DNA from: JAFGBI01 sp964480725
GTDB taxonomy: Bacteria > Myxococcota_A > Polyangia > Polyangiales > Polyangiaceae
DNA length: 64,000 nucleotides
Direction of reading: 5' to 3'
Assembly (NCBI GenBank): GCA_964480725.1
Contig: CAYZQO010000007.1
Coordinates: 62,001-126,000 of the forward strand
The position numbers and the translations under genes were made by a program. Under the pieces are notes generated by a model, which was given only the letters and a program-made list of their open reading frames with translations, ran no database searches and had not been told where the DNA came from. Below are positions 18,149 through 26,707 of the stretch, in pieces. Within the stretch, counting starts at the first letter, position 1. Each line of letters opens with the position of its first letter.

Positions 18149-19261
18149 ATGGAGGACGTCACGGCCGAGAGTAACCGTTTCGAGTCGAAGCTGACGTCGG
18201 CGCGTGAGCGATTCCTCGCGCATTGCATCGAGCACACGCTGGAGATCGAGCTCCGCGGCGCCGCCGACTTCATCCGCCACTTCCCGCCGGACGCGATCAT
18301 GCGGGGGTTGAGCCACCAGCCCGAGCTCCGGGCGCAGATGCTTGTGCTCACGACGGGGGTGCGCCACAAGATCGCGCTTCGTAAGAGCGCGGAGTCCGCC
18401 GGTGAGGATCTCCAGATCGCGCTCGACGAGGGCGAGACGGATCCCGAGTCGATCATCGCCATCTTCGACCCGGACGATCGGGTCCGCTACCTCGACGCGG
18501 CCCGGCTCTGGGCCTTCTGCGTGGAGGGGGAATTCTGGAAGGCAAGCCCGACGAACCACGTCGAGTGCGAGCGCGCCCGCGGTCAAATCGCCTTCGTGAT
18601 CGAGCGGGCGCTGACCGAGGCATTGATCACCCACCGTGACGTGGTGGAGGCGATCGGCGTCGCGGAGCTCGCGACGCGCCTGCCCCGTTCCGAGCTCGGC
18701 AAGCTCATCGAGCGTGCCCTCGATGCCGGTCACCGCGCCGCGCCGTTCACCGAGGCCGAGCTGCTAGCGATGCTCCCGCCCGCCGAGATCGTCCGCCACG
18801 TGCCGCTGCCGCACGTCTGGGAGAGCGTCATCGTCGCGCGCGTCGCGGCGCGCCACGGCTTCGTCGCCCCCGAGACGTCGGCTGGCGACGCCGCGCCCGC
18901 GGCGATCGGAGACGCGGCCGCAACGCCGGTCAAGACCGTGGAGACGTCGGCGAAACCCGCAGCGTCCGCCCCCGCGGCGCCGGGCAAGGCCGAAGCGACG
19001 GCGCCCAGGTCCGCGACGGCCGCGACCAAGCCCGCGGCCGCGGACGCGACCAGAGCAGCGACGCCGGCCCGAACCCCGGCAGCGGCGGCCAAGGCCGCGG
19101 CGGCGCCGGCCAAGGCCGTCGCGCCGGAACCGGTCGCTGCCGGGTGGAGCGACCCTCGAGCGCTGGCCGACTTCGACGACGATGCGCCGGTGATCGAGTC
19201 GCTGCCCCCGGATCCAGGCGCGGACGCCGAAGTGACGGACGACGACATCCGGATCACCTGA
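18149..19261 (+). CDS. Unknown protein with folded N-terminal domain and Ala/Pro-rich, acidic C-terminus
   Basis: 370 residues with no signal peptide. Residues 1 to about 235 are ordinary folded sequence rich in charged helices, including FLAHCIEHTLEIELRGAADF, RYLDAARLWAFCVEGEFW and ERALTEALITHRDVVEAIGV. After that comes a roughly 110-residue low-complexity segment of Ala, Lys, Pro and Thr, which looks like a flexible linker. The protein ends in a short acidic tail (DFDDDAPVIESLPPDPGADAEVTDDDIRIT). The tail could be a docking peptide, but that is speculation. It converges on the GltJ-like gene, with 67 bases between the stops. I do not recognise the family. Confidence 0.7.
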   Translation: MEDVTAESNRFESKLTSARERFLAHCIEHTLEIELRGAADFIRHFPPDAIMRGLSHQPELRAQMLVLTTGVRHKIALRKSAESAGEDLQIALDEGETDPESIIAIFDPDDRVRYLDAARLWAFCVEGEFWKASPTNHVECERARGQIAFVIERALTEALITHRDVVEAIGVAELATRLPRSELGKLIERALDAGHRAAPFTEAELLAMLPPAEIVRHVPLPHVWESVIVARVAARHGFVAPETSAGDAAPAAIGDAAATPVKTVETSAKPAASAPAAPGKAEATAPRSATAATKPAAADATRAATPARTPAAAAKAAAAPAKAVAPEPVAAGWSDPRALADFDDDAPVIESLPPDPGADAEVTDDDIRIT

Positions 19262-19328
19262 GCCGGCGCTGGACCGGCCCGATCGGGGCCGCGCGGGCCC
19301 GACCCGTGGCCCCGGAGGGCGCCCAGCG

Positions 19329-21416
19329 TCAACGAAGCATGACCGTCTGCTCGAGCGTGATGGGAGCGCCCGAGAACCGCTTGGTGCGCACCGCGCGGAG
19401 GGTCGCCTCGATGCAAGCGCCGCTCCCCGTACCCCCATAGCGCCCGATCAGGCGTACGTCCGAGGGCCTCCCGGTCGCCGGATCGAAGGTGATAGCCGCC
19501 TTCGCGGGGCCCTTCTCGTCGCCGGGTTTGCGACAGAGGGCCGCGCGTTGCGCGGCCTCGGCCAGCACCGCCCGCGCGCCCGGCTCGTCGAACGGGACCC
19601 CCGTCGCCCCACCCGAACGATCGACGTTATCCCGAACCATGCGCGCCAGATCGACCCCGGCGCTACCGGAGGTCGCCGGCGCCGCCGCTGCGGCCGGCGA
19701 CTCTCCCGGCGCCGCGAACGCGATCGACGAGGGCGCTGACGATGACGCGCGTGGCCCCGGGACCGTCGCGGGGCGCAGGGTCGGGTCGTCGCCCGGCGCC
19801 AGTCCCTTGACGACGAGCAGGACGATCCCGACCAGCGCCGCGAGCACGAGCAGCGCGACCAGCACGTAGGCGATGGTCCGCGAGATGCTCTTAGGCGGCG
19901 CCAGCGACGGCGCGAACGAGAACCTGGGCGCAGCCGGAGGCCGTGGGAACGGCGGCAGCGACTCGGGATCGGGGACGACCGGCGTGACCCCGACCGGAGC
20001 ACCCGGGTGAGCCACCTGGGTGCCACCAGCAATTTCGGCCAGCAGATCAGCCGTCGAGCGACGCCAGTCCTCGCGATCGTCCTCCGCCGGTGGCGCCGAC
20101 GCGGTCCCGGGAGCCGGGGCGGACCCCCCCCCGGCCGCGCTCGCGGCGACGACCGCGGGAGCTCGCCCCTCGGGCGTGGGGAGCGGCGCCGCCTTCCGCA
20201 TCGCCTCCCCGGCTTCCGCCTGCGCTCCGCCGACCACCGCCGCCGCCGCCGGCGTCTCGGGCTTCCCGCCCGACGCGGCCACCTCGCCGCCCCGGCCCGG
20301 AACCGCGGGTCGGGCGCCGACGCGGGGCGGCACCGGTGAGCGCGCGAGCTCGGCGAACACGGGACGGAAGACGTCGATCTCGCCCAGCGGAAGCCAGTCG
20401 GAGAGCCCCTCTCTCCACGCGATCGTCTCCGCGTTCACCTTGCGATCGAGGATCGCCGCCTTCACCTCGGCGAAGGTCAGCTCGCGATCGTCGTCCTCGG
20501 CAAAAGACACCGCCCAGAGCCAGTCGGAGACGGCTCCAGTCGCGGACGGCTCCGCGGCCCCGCTGCCCTCGCCGGAGCCCTCGTGACGCGTGGGGTGCAC
20601 CGTCGGCGACTCGCTCGCCTCTGGACTGGGCGCCACGCGCGCCGCGGGCGACTCGGGAGCGGTGCGTCTCAGCCCGAGGGGCACGCCCCGTCGGCGAGCG
20701 GGCGGCTCGGCGACCGCCGTGCTGGAGCCGCTCGCCGGCGCCCCCGGATCGCTCGGCGGGTCGATGGCGCCGGGACGCGCCGCCACGGGCTGAAACCCTC
20801 GCGACGGCGCCACTGGCGCGGTCGCGGTGCGACCCATCGCGGTGGGCGTGCCGGGGAACGTCATCTTCGCGAAGTCCATGCCCTGAGGGGCGCCCTGTCG
20901 TCCCGGACCGCCCGGCTCCGGCCCAGCCGGCGGGGTCGCCGCTACTGGAGCCGCCGGCGGCGTCGCGGCCCGAGGGGAGGATCCCGTGACCGGTCGCGCC
21001 GCCACCCCCGCCCGCGCGGCCCCCGGCCTCGGCAGCCCGCCAAGCCCGGGCAGCACCGCGGGCGAGGCCTCGGGTGCGGGCTGCCCCGCAGGAGCCGGCG
21101 CCGGCCCGAGGACGGTCCCACCCGTGCGCGGCGCCACGGCCGCCGCCGCGCGCACGCCAGCCGCGCTCGCCGCGGCGACGGGACTCGCGGGGGCGGACGG
21201 CTCGACCGGAACGGCAACGTCCGCCGCCGGCGCGGGCTTCGCCCCGCCCGCGGACAGATCGACCTCCTCGCGCGGGCGGGTCCCGTCCACCTTGATGTCG
21301 GCGCCGCAGCCCTTGCAGGCGATGGTGACGACGTGGCCCCGGATCTTCTCTTCGAAGAGCTTTTCCGGGATGTTGAGCCGCTTCCCGCAAGCGGCGCAGG
21401 AAACCACGAAGGGCAT
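19329..21416 (-). CDS. GltJ/AgmX-like protein: zinc ribbon, GYF_2 domain, one membrane helix, TonB-C-like end
   Basis: 695 residues. The N-terminal zinc ribbon has Cys 7, 10, 34 and 37 (SCAACGKRLN...CKGCG). A long Pro/Ala/Gly-rich linker follows. Near residues 298-357 is a GYF_2-type domain (WLWAVSFAEDD...IAWREGLSDWLPLGEI). One membrane helix lies near 512-538 (AYVLVALLVLAALVGIVLLVV). The periplasmic C-terminal domain (about 590-695) has paired Cys and a TonB-C/AgmX-like ending (IEATLRAVRTKRFSGAPITLEQTVML). This order and length match Myxococcus xanthus GltJ (AgmX), which links cytoplasmic polarity regulators to the envelope gliding machinery. No other glt genes are nearby, and myxobacteria carry paralogues of this layout, so the motility role is inferred, not shown. 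Confidence 0.78.
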   Translation of the reverse strand: MPFVVSCAACGKRLNIPEKLFEEKIRGHVVTIACKGCGADIKVDGTRPREEVDLSAGGAKPAPAADVAVPVEPSAPASPVAAASAAGVRAAAAVAPRTGGTVLGPAPAPAGQPAPEASPAVLPGLGGLPRPGAARAGVAARPVTGSSPRAATPPAAPVAATPPAGPEPGGPGRQGAPQGMDFAKMTFPGTPTAMGRTATAPVAPSRGFQPVAARPGAIDPPSDPGAPASGSSTAVAEPPARRRGVPLGLRRTAPESPAARVAPSPEASESPTVHPTRHEGSGEGSGAAEPSATGAVSDWLWAVSFAEDDDRELTFAEVKAAILDRKVNAETIAWREGLSDWLPLGEIDVFRPVFAELARSPVPPRVGARPAVPGRGGEVAASGGKPETPAAAAVVGGAQAEAGEAMRKAAPLPTPEGRAPAVVAASAAGGGSAPAPGTASAPPAEDDREDWRRSTADLLAEIAGGTQVAHPGAPVGVTPVVPDPESLPPFPRPPAAPRFSFAPSLAPPKSISRTIAYVLVALLVLAALVGIVLLVVKGLAPGDDPTLRPATVPGPRASSSAPSSIAFAAPGESPAAAAAPATSGSAGVDLARMVRDNVDRSGGATGVPFDEPGARAVLAEAAQRAALCRKPGDEKGPAKAAITFDPATGRPSDVRLIGRYGGTGSGACIEATLRAVRTKRFSGAPITLEQTVMLR

Positions 21417-21640
21417 GCGCCGGGAAGGGTACACGGACTCGTGCCGGCTGGAAAACCCTATGACAAACGAAGCGCTACGCCCCCGGTAGCGCGGCTCGCG
21501 GCCCGGTTCCGGATGCACCTCGATAACCGCAGCCCCGCGGGCGACCCCGCCGACCGACCGATGAGCCCGATCGGGAAACGCCGAAGCGCCGCGGCAGCGC
21601 ACACTTGCCCAACGAGCACCGATCCATCCGCTCGTCCGCA

Positions 21641-21704
21641 ATAACGGAGGATTCTGGATAAAGGATCGGAATACAGCGCACAAGTGGCTTGCGCCGTCCG
21701 TTAT
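21641..21704 (+). promoter_or_regulatory. Structured-looking leader upstream of the sulfur amino-acid operon
   Basis: ATAACGGA (21641-21648) is the exact reverse complement of TCCGTTAT (21697-21704). Inside it lies a second short hairpin, GCGCA (21676-21680) with TGCGC (21690-21694). The stretch is much richer in A/T than its surroundings and begins 147 bases before the first gene. It may be a leader RNA fold or paired operator half-sites. It does not match a SAM or other riboswitch consensus that I can recall. Confidence 0.35.
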
Positions 21705-21787
21705 GTTGTTCCATACGTCCGTCATCCAAGAACATCCTGCCCGCCGACGCCTCCGGGGCGTGCGGCCGGACTCGTGAGGCTCTCCCC

Positions 21788-23065
21788 ATGCACCCCGACA
21801 CCCTCCTCCTCCACGGCGGGCAAGAGCCCGATCCCACGACCGGCGCCCGGGCGGTGCCGATCTATCAGACGACCAGCTACCAGTTCAGAAGCACGGAGCA
21901 TGCCGCCGCGCTCTTCGGGCTGCGCGAGCTCGGCAACATCTACACGCGGCTGATGAACCCGACCACGGACGTGCTCGAGAAGCGCGTCGCGGCGCTCGAC
22001 GGCGGCGTCGCAGGCCTTGCTGTCGCCAGCGGGCAGAGCGCGATCACCCTCGCGCTCCTCAACCTCGCCCAGGCCGGCGACGAGATCGTCTCCGCGGACA
22101 ACCTGTACGGCGGTACGTACAACCTCTTTCACTACACGTTCCCGCGCCTCGGCATCACGGTGCGGTTCTTCCCGTCGGGCGACCTCGACGCCCTCCGCGC
22201 CGCCCTCGGTCCGAAGACCAAGGCCGTGTACGCCGAGTCCATCGGCAACCCCAAGCTCGACGTGGCCGACTTGGCGGCGCTGGCAGCGGTGGCGCACGAC
22301 CACGGCGTCCCGCTGGTGGTCGACAACACCGTGGCGCCCTACCTCCTCCGCCCGCTCGAGCACGGTGCCGACGTGGTGGTCTACTCGGCCACCAAGTACA
22401 TCGGCGGCCACGGCACCTCGATCGGCGGCGTCATCGTCGACGGCGGCCGCTTCGACTGGCGCGGAGGACGGTTCCCCACCATCGCCGGACCCGACCCGAG
22501 CTACCACGGGATCGACTTCGTGGAGGCGCTCGCGCCACTCGGCAATGTGGCCTACGCGATGAAGGCCCGGGTCACGCTGCTCCGGGACCTCGGCCCGGCG
22601 CTGTCACCGTTCAACGCGTTCCTCCTCCTGCAGGGACTGGAGACGCTGCACCTGCGGATGGTGAGGCACTCCGAGAGCGCGCTCCAGGTCGCCCGGCACC
22701 TCGAGCGGCACCCGCGCGTCAAGTGGGTCAGCTACCCGGGCCTCGAGTCGAGCCCCGAGCTCGAGCGGACTCGGCGGTACCTGCCGCGCGGCGCCAGCGC
22801 CCTCATCGGCTTCGGGATCGAGGGCGGGGCGGCGGCGGGGGCCCGCTTCATCGACGCGCTCCAACTGGTGAGCCACGTCGCCAACATCGGCGACGCGAAG
22901 ACCCTGGCGATCCACCCGGCCACCACCACCCACCAGCAGCTCTCCGCTGCCGAACAAACCGCGACGGGGGTGACCCCCGACTTCGTCCGCCTCTCGATCG
23001 GCCTCGAGCACGTCGATGACGTCCTCGCCGACCTCGATCAGGCGCTCGCCACCGCCACCCGCTAG
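21788..23065 (+). CDS. metY: O-acetylhomoserine sulfhydrylase (PLP enzyme)
   Basis: 425 residues of the Cys/Met-metabolism PLP family. It makes homocysteine from O-acetylhomoserine and sulfide. The ATG at 21788 starts MHPDTLLLHGGQEPDPTTGARAVPIYQTTSY, the normal family N-terminus. Upstream in-frame codons lack this character. The long insert RLMNPTTDVLEKRVAALDGG and the ADNLYGGTYNLF segment are typical of MetY as opposed to cystathionine gamma-synthase. The PLP lysine is K203 in YSATKYIGGHGTS. It is first in a five-gene run. The next gene starts 14 bases after its stop, and the acyl-donor-forming enzyme is encoded two genes downstream. Confidence 0.93.
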   Translation: MHPDTLLLHGGQEPDPTTGARAVPIYQTTSYQFRSTEHAAALFGLRELGNIYTRLMNPTTDVLEKRVAALDGGVAGLAVASGQSAITLALLNLAQAGDEIVSADNLYGGTYNLFHYTFPRLGITVRFFPSGDLDALRAALGPKTKAVYAESIGNPKLDVADLAALAAVAHDHGVPLVVDNTVAPYLLRPLEHGADVVVYSATKYIGGHGTSIGGVIVDGGRFDWRGGRFPTIAGPDPSYHGIDFVEALAPLGNVAYAMKARVTLLRDLGPALSPFNAFLLLQGLETLHLRMVRHSESALQVARHLERHPRVKWVSYPGLESSPELERTRRYLPRGASALIGFGIEGGAAAGARFIDALQLVSHVANIGDAKTLAIHPATTTHQQLSAAEQTATGVTPDFVRLSIGLEHVDDVLADLDQALATATR

Positions 23066-23079
23066 GCCTGAGTGAAACC

Positions 23080-24048
23080 ATGGCACGCATCTACGAGGAC
23101 AACAGCCGCAGCATCGGCAACACCCCGCTCATCCGCCTCAACCGCGTCACCGACGGCGCCGTCGCCACGGTGCTGGCCAAGATCGAGGGACGGAACCCCG
23201 CTTATTCGGTCAAGTGCCGGATCGGCGCGGCGATGATCGACGCCGCCGAGAGGGACGGGATCCTCACGCCCGGCTCGCAGGCGCGGGTCGTGGTGGAGCC
23301 CACCAGCGGCAACACCGGGATCGCGCTCGCCTTCGTCTGCGCGGCGCGTGGCTACCCGCTGCTGCTCACCATGCCCGAGACAATGTCGGTCGAGCGGCGG
23401 CGGATGCTGCGCGCGTTCGGCGCCGACCTCGTGCTGACCGAGGGCGCGCGCGGGATGCCGGGCGCGATCGCGAAGGCGGAGGAGCTCGTCGCGAGCGATC
23501 CCGAGAAGTACTTCCTGCCGCAACAGTTCAAGAACCCCGCCAATCCCGGGATCCATCAGCAGACGACCGGTCCCGAGATCGATCGCGACACCGACGGGCG
23601 GGTCGACGTGCTGGTCGCGGGGGTCGGCACGGGAGGGACCATCACCGGGGTGGGGCGCTATTTCGCTGAGGACAAGCGACGCCCGATCCGCTGCGTCGCG
23701 GTGGAGCCCGCGGCGTCGCCAGTCCTCAGCCAGCTCCGGCGCGGCGAGCCCATCCAGCCGGGCAAGCACCCCATCCAGGGGATCGGCGCCGGGTTCAAGC
23801 CCGACGTGCTGGACCTGTCCGTGGTCGACGAGGTGGAGACGGTGACGGGCGAAGAAGCGTTCGAGATGGCGCGCCGCCTGCACCGCGAGGAGGGGATCAC
23901 CTGCGGCATCTCCTGCGGGGCTGCGGCCGCGGCTGCGGTGCGGATCGCGCGACGCCCCGAGCTCGCGGGCCAGGTGATCGTGGTCATCCTCCCCGACGCC
24001 GGCGAGCGCTACCTCTCGACCACGCTCTTCAGCGACGTCCCCGCCTGA
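23080..24048 (+). CDS. cysK: Cysteine synthase (O-acetylserine sulfhydrylase)
   Basis: 322 residues. It converts O-acetylserine and sulfide to cysteine using PLP. The N-terminus IGNTPLIRLN and the PLP-lysine region RNPAYSVKCRIG (K45) are classical, as are the substrate loop EPTSGNTGIALAF, the PLP-phosphate glycine loop GVGTGGTITGVG and the C-terminal Ser region GITCGISCGAAAAAAV. Length and motifs agree with CysK; the ending FSDVP is CysK-like. The gene sits between metY and metA, with cysE as the fifth gene, so the operon encodes both steps of cysteine synthesis from serine. Cytosolic. CysK is usually bound by CysE. Confidence 0.94.
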   Translation: MARIYEDNSRSIGNTPLIRLNRVTDGAVATVLAKIEGRNPAYSVKCRIGAAMIDAAERDGILTPGSQARVVVEPTSGNTGIALAFVCAARGYPLLLTMPETMSVERRRMLRAFGADLVLTEGARGMPGAIAKAEELVASDPEKYFLPQQFKNPANPGIHQQTTGPEIDRDTDGRVDVLVAGVGTGGTITGVGRYFAEDKRRPIRCVAVEPAASPVLSQLRRGEPIQPGKHPIQGIGAGFKPDVLDLSVVDEVETVTGEEAFEMARRLHREEGITCGISCGAAAAAAVRIARRPELAGQVIVVILPDAGERYLSTTLFSDVPA

Positions 24049-24081
24049 TCCCACCCCTCGCCGTGCTGCGGAGCCCCGAAC

Positions 24082-24981
24082 GTGACCATCATCCTGCCCG
24101 ACAGCTACCCGATCCGCCGCGCGCTGGTGGAGAGCCGGGTGGTGTGCATTCCTCCGGAGGAGGCGCGGCGGCAGGACATCCGTCCCCTGCGCGTCGGCAT
24201 CCTGAACGTGATGCCCAAGGCTGAAACCTACGAGTTCAGCCTCCTTCAGCCGCTCGGGCGCTCCATCCTGCAGATCGAGCCGCTCTGGCTCCGGCTCGCG
24301 TCGCACCGATACCGCTCGAGCGACCGCGCGCACATCGGGCGCTCCTACGTCACCTTCGAGGAGGCGATCGAGCGGGCCCCGCTCGACGGCCTCATCTTGA
24401 CGGGTGCCCCGGTGGAAACGCTCCCCTTCGAAGAGGTCAGCTACTGGCCAGAGCTGCGCGAGATCCTGCTCTTCGCGCGCCAGCACGTCGTCTCGACCCT
24501 CGGCATCTGCTGGGGCGGCATGGCGCTCGGGGAGCTCTTGGGGCTGCCGAAGCACACGACCGAACGCAAGATCTTCGGGGTCTTCGCCACCCGCAACCTG
24601 GAGCGAAACCACCGGATCGTCGGCGACACGGACGACGTCTTCTGGGTCCCGCAGAGCCGCCACGCGACCATCGACGACGAGGTCCTCGAGCGAGCCGCCG
24701 CGGCCGACCAGGTGCGCCTGCTCGCCCACGCCCCGGAGACGGGCTACACCATCTTCGAGAGCGCCGACCACCGCTACCTCGCCCACCTCGGTCACCCGGA
24801 ATACGAGCCGGAGCGGCTGGTGTTCGAGTATGCGCGCGATGTGGAGCAGGGGCGAAACGACGTCGCCGCGCCCGCCAACGTGGATCTGCTCCACCCGGTG
24901 AACACCTGGCGCTCGCACCGGAACGAGCTCTTCACGCAGTGGATCAAGTACCTGTACGATACGACGAGCCTCTCCTCATGA
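24082..24981 (+). CDS. metA: Homoserine O-acyltransferase, MetA family, predicted acetyl-CoA-specific
   Basis: 299 residues of the MetA (homoserine trans-succinylase fold) family. The catalytic Cys is C143 in TLGICWGGMA, and the His-x-Glu pair appears in LGHPEYEPERLV. At the position that decides the acyl donor, this protein has Glu112 (GAPVETLPFEEV). Family studies found that Gly there goes with succinyl-CoA and Glu with acetyl-CoA, so the product should be O-acetylhomoserine, matching MetY in the same operon. A database label of succinyltransferase would probably be misleading. The stop overlaps the ATG of the regulator gene by four bases (ATGA). Specificity is inferred from this residue and the context. 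Confidence 0.92.
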   Translation: MTIILPDSYPIRRALVESRVVCIPPEEARRQDIRPLRVGILNVMPKAETYEFSLLQPLGRSILQIEPLWLRLASHRYRSSDRAHIGRSYVTFEEAIERAPLDGLILTGAPVETLPFEEVSYWPELREILLFARQHVVSTLGICWGGMALGELLGLPKHTTERKIFGVFATRNLERNHRIVGDTDDVFWVPQSRHATIDDEVLERAAAADQVRLLAHAPETGYTIFESADHRYLAHLGHPEYEPERLVFEYARDVEQGRNDVAAPANVDLLHPVNTWRSHRNELFTQWIKYLYDTTSLSS

Positions 24982-25715
24982 GCCCCCGCGACGTCGCCAG
25001 CTCCGGCCTGAAGCGCGAGCGCCGCGGGCGCTCCCCCCGTGGACGCCCGGGTGCGGCCGAAGCCCCCCCCGCCGGCCCGCCCCCGGCGCCCCCGCCGGCC
25101 GCGAACGGGGCGCCGGCGCCGGCCGCGCCGCTGACGGGCAGCCCCACCCACGCCCCCACCGTCGGCGCGGCGCTCCGGCGGCTCCGTGCCGAACGGGGCC
25201 TGTCGCTCCAACAGCTCGCCGAGCGCTCAGGCGTCAGCCGCGCGATGCTCGGCCAGGTCGAGCTCGACCGGAGCACGCCGACCATTACCGTGGTGTGGAA
25301 GATCGCGACCGCCCTCGGCGTCCCGTTCTCGGCCCTCCTCTCCGGCGCCAACACCACCGAGGCGCAACTGCTGCCGGCCGCGCGAGCGCGGATCCTCCGC
25401 TCCGCTGACGGGACCTTCTCGTCGCGCGCGCTCTTCCCCTTCGACCGGCAGCGGAGCGTCGAATTCTACGAGGTCCGCCTCGCGCCCCGTGCGGTGGAGC
25501 ACGCCGACGCCCACGCCCCCGGGACGACGGAGAACCTGGTGCTAGCGTCGGGCGAGCTCGAGCTCACCGTCGGTGACCGGACGACCGTGCTCGGCCCCGG
25601 CGACGCCGTGCTCTTCGTGGCCGACGTCCCTCACTCTTACCGGAACCCCGGGACCGTCGAGGCGCTCCTGTACCTCGTGATGACCTACGCCGAAACCTTC
25701 CGGAACCCCGCGTAA
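24978..25715 (+). CDS. XRE-family regulator with C-terminal cupin domain
   Basis: 245 residues. After a roughly 60-residue Pro/Ala-rich leader comes a helix-turn-helix of the XRE type (ALRRLRAERGLSLQQLAERSGVSRAMLGQVE, then STPTITVVWKIATALGVPF). A cupin-fold sensor domain follows (HAPGTTENLVLASGELELTVGD...GDAVLFVADVPHSYRN). This layout occurs in regulators of amino-acid and sulfur metabolism, such as SutR/YdcN of Escherichia coli. It sits inside the sulfur operon, overlapping metA by four bases and preceding cysE by 20, so it most likely senses a sulfur metabolite and controls this operon; that is inference. The Pro-rich leader could mean that a later start is used, but no good internal ATG precedes the helix-turn-helix. 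Confidence 0.85.
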   Translation: MSPRDVASSGLKRERRGRSPRGRPGAAEAPPAGPPPAPPPAANGAPAPAAPLTGSPTHAPTVGAALRRLRAERGLSLQQLAERSGVSRAMLGQVELDRSTPTITVVWKIATALGVPFSALLSGANTTEAQLLPAARARILRSADGTFSSRALFPFDRQRSVEFYEVRLAPRAVEHADAHAPGTTENLVLASGELELTVGDRTTVLGPGDAVLFVADVPHSYRNPGTVEALLYLVMTYAETFRNPA

Positions 25716-25735
25716 CGACCCCGTGGAGCCAGCCC

Positions 25736-26674
25736 ATGTCCTGCCCCGATCAGCCCAGTGACCCCGTCCCCGGCACGTTTCACGATCTCGTCGGCGAGCT
25801 CTGCGATCCCTCCGGGGTCCCGTTTGGACCCTTCCGGTTCGCGGGCGCCTGCCAGGTCCTGCCGTCACGCGCGGCGGTGTCGAGGATCCTGGAGCGCCTC
25901 CAGACCATCCTCTTCCCTGGCTACTTCGGCGCCTCGGACGTGACCGCGCAGAACCTGCGCTATCGGATCGGTGACGAGCTCGACCAGGTCGCCCTCGCGC
26001 TCGCCGAGCAGATCCGCCGGGGCCTCTGCTTCGACCGCCACGACCCCACCCCGGGCGGGCCCGTGGCCGAGCGGGCGGAGGGGCTCGCCCGGGCGTTCCT
26101 CGCTCGGCTGCCGGCCGTCCGCAACACGCTGGCCACCGACGTGCAGGCCGCCTTCGAGGGCGATCCCGCGGCCCGCTCCGCCGACGAGGTGCTCTTCTGC
26201 TACCCCGGCATCGTCGCCATCACTCACCAGCGCCTCGCCCACGAGCTCTATCGCCTGGAGGTCCCGCTCCTGCCCCGCATGATCACGGAGCTGGCGCACG
26301 GCAGCACCGGGATCGACATCCACCCGGGCGCGTCCATCGGCGAGCGGTTCTTCATCGACCACGGCACCGGCGTGGTGATCGGGGAAACCTGCGTGATCGG
26401 CGCCGGGGTGCGGCTCTACCAGGGCGTCACCCTCGGCGCGCGGAGCTTCCCCCTCGACGAGCACGGCAACCCCATCAAGGGGATCGCCCGCCACCCCATC
26501 GTCGAGGACGACGTCGTCGTCTACGGCGGCGCCACCGTCCTCGGCCGCATCACCATCGGCCGCGGGTCGATGATCGGCGGCAATGTCTGGCTCACGCGGA
26601 GCGTCCCGCCCGGGAGCAAGGTCACCCAGGGCGAGTCGCGCCAGGAGCTGTTCCAGGCGGGCGCGGGGATCTGA
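25736..26674 (+). CDS. cysE: Serine O-acetyltransferase
   Basis: 312 residues. It acetylates serine to O-acetylserine, the substrate of CysK. The N-terminal helical domain (about residues 1-185) is of the long type. The left-handed beta-helix starts near STGIDIHPGASIGERFFIDHGTG and continues through GVVIGETCVIGAGVRLYQGVTLGA, with hexapeptide repeats and the conserved catalytic His (HPGA, DHGTG). The C-terminal end, NVWLTRSVPPGSKV, is typical. The last residue is Ile, and a C-terminal Ile in CysE is known to insert into the CysK active site, so a cysteine synthase complex is plausible. It is the last gene of the sulfur operon and converges on the VWA lipoprotein gene. Confidence 0.92.
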   Translation: MSCPDQPSDPVPGTFHDLVGELCDPSGVPFGPFRFAGACQVLPSRAAVSRILERLQTILFPGYFGASDVTAQNLRYRIGDELDQVALALAEQIRRGLCFDRHDPTPGGPVAERAEGLARAFLARLPAVRNTLATDVQAAFEGDPAARSADEVLFCYPGIVAITHQRLAHELYRLEVPLLPRMITELAHGSTGIDIHPGASIGERFFIDHGTGVVIGETCVIGAGVRLYQGVTLGARSFPLDEHGNPIKGIARHPIVEDDVVVYGGATVLGRITIGRGSMIGGNVWLTRSVPPGSKVTQGESRQELFQAGAGI

Positions 26675-26707
26675 GGGGCGGCGGGGCCCGGCGGCCCCCC
26701 GGCGCGC

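Noticed and set aside
19329..21725. A longer start for the GltJ-like gene
   Set aside because: The extra N-terminus has no domain character, whereas the Met at 21416 directly precedes the zinc ribbon, as in related proteins.
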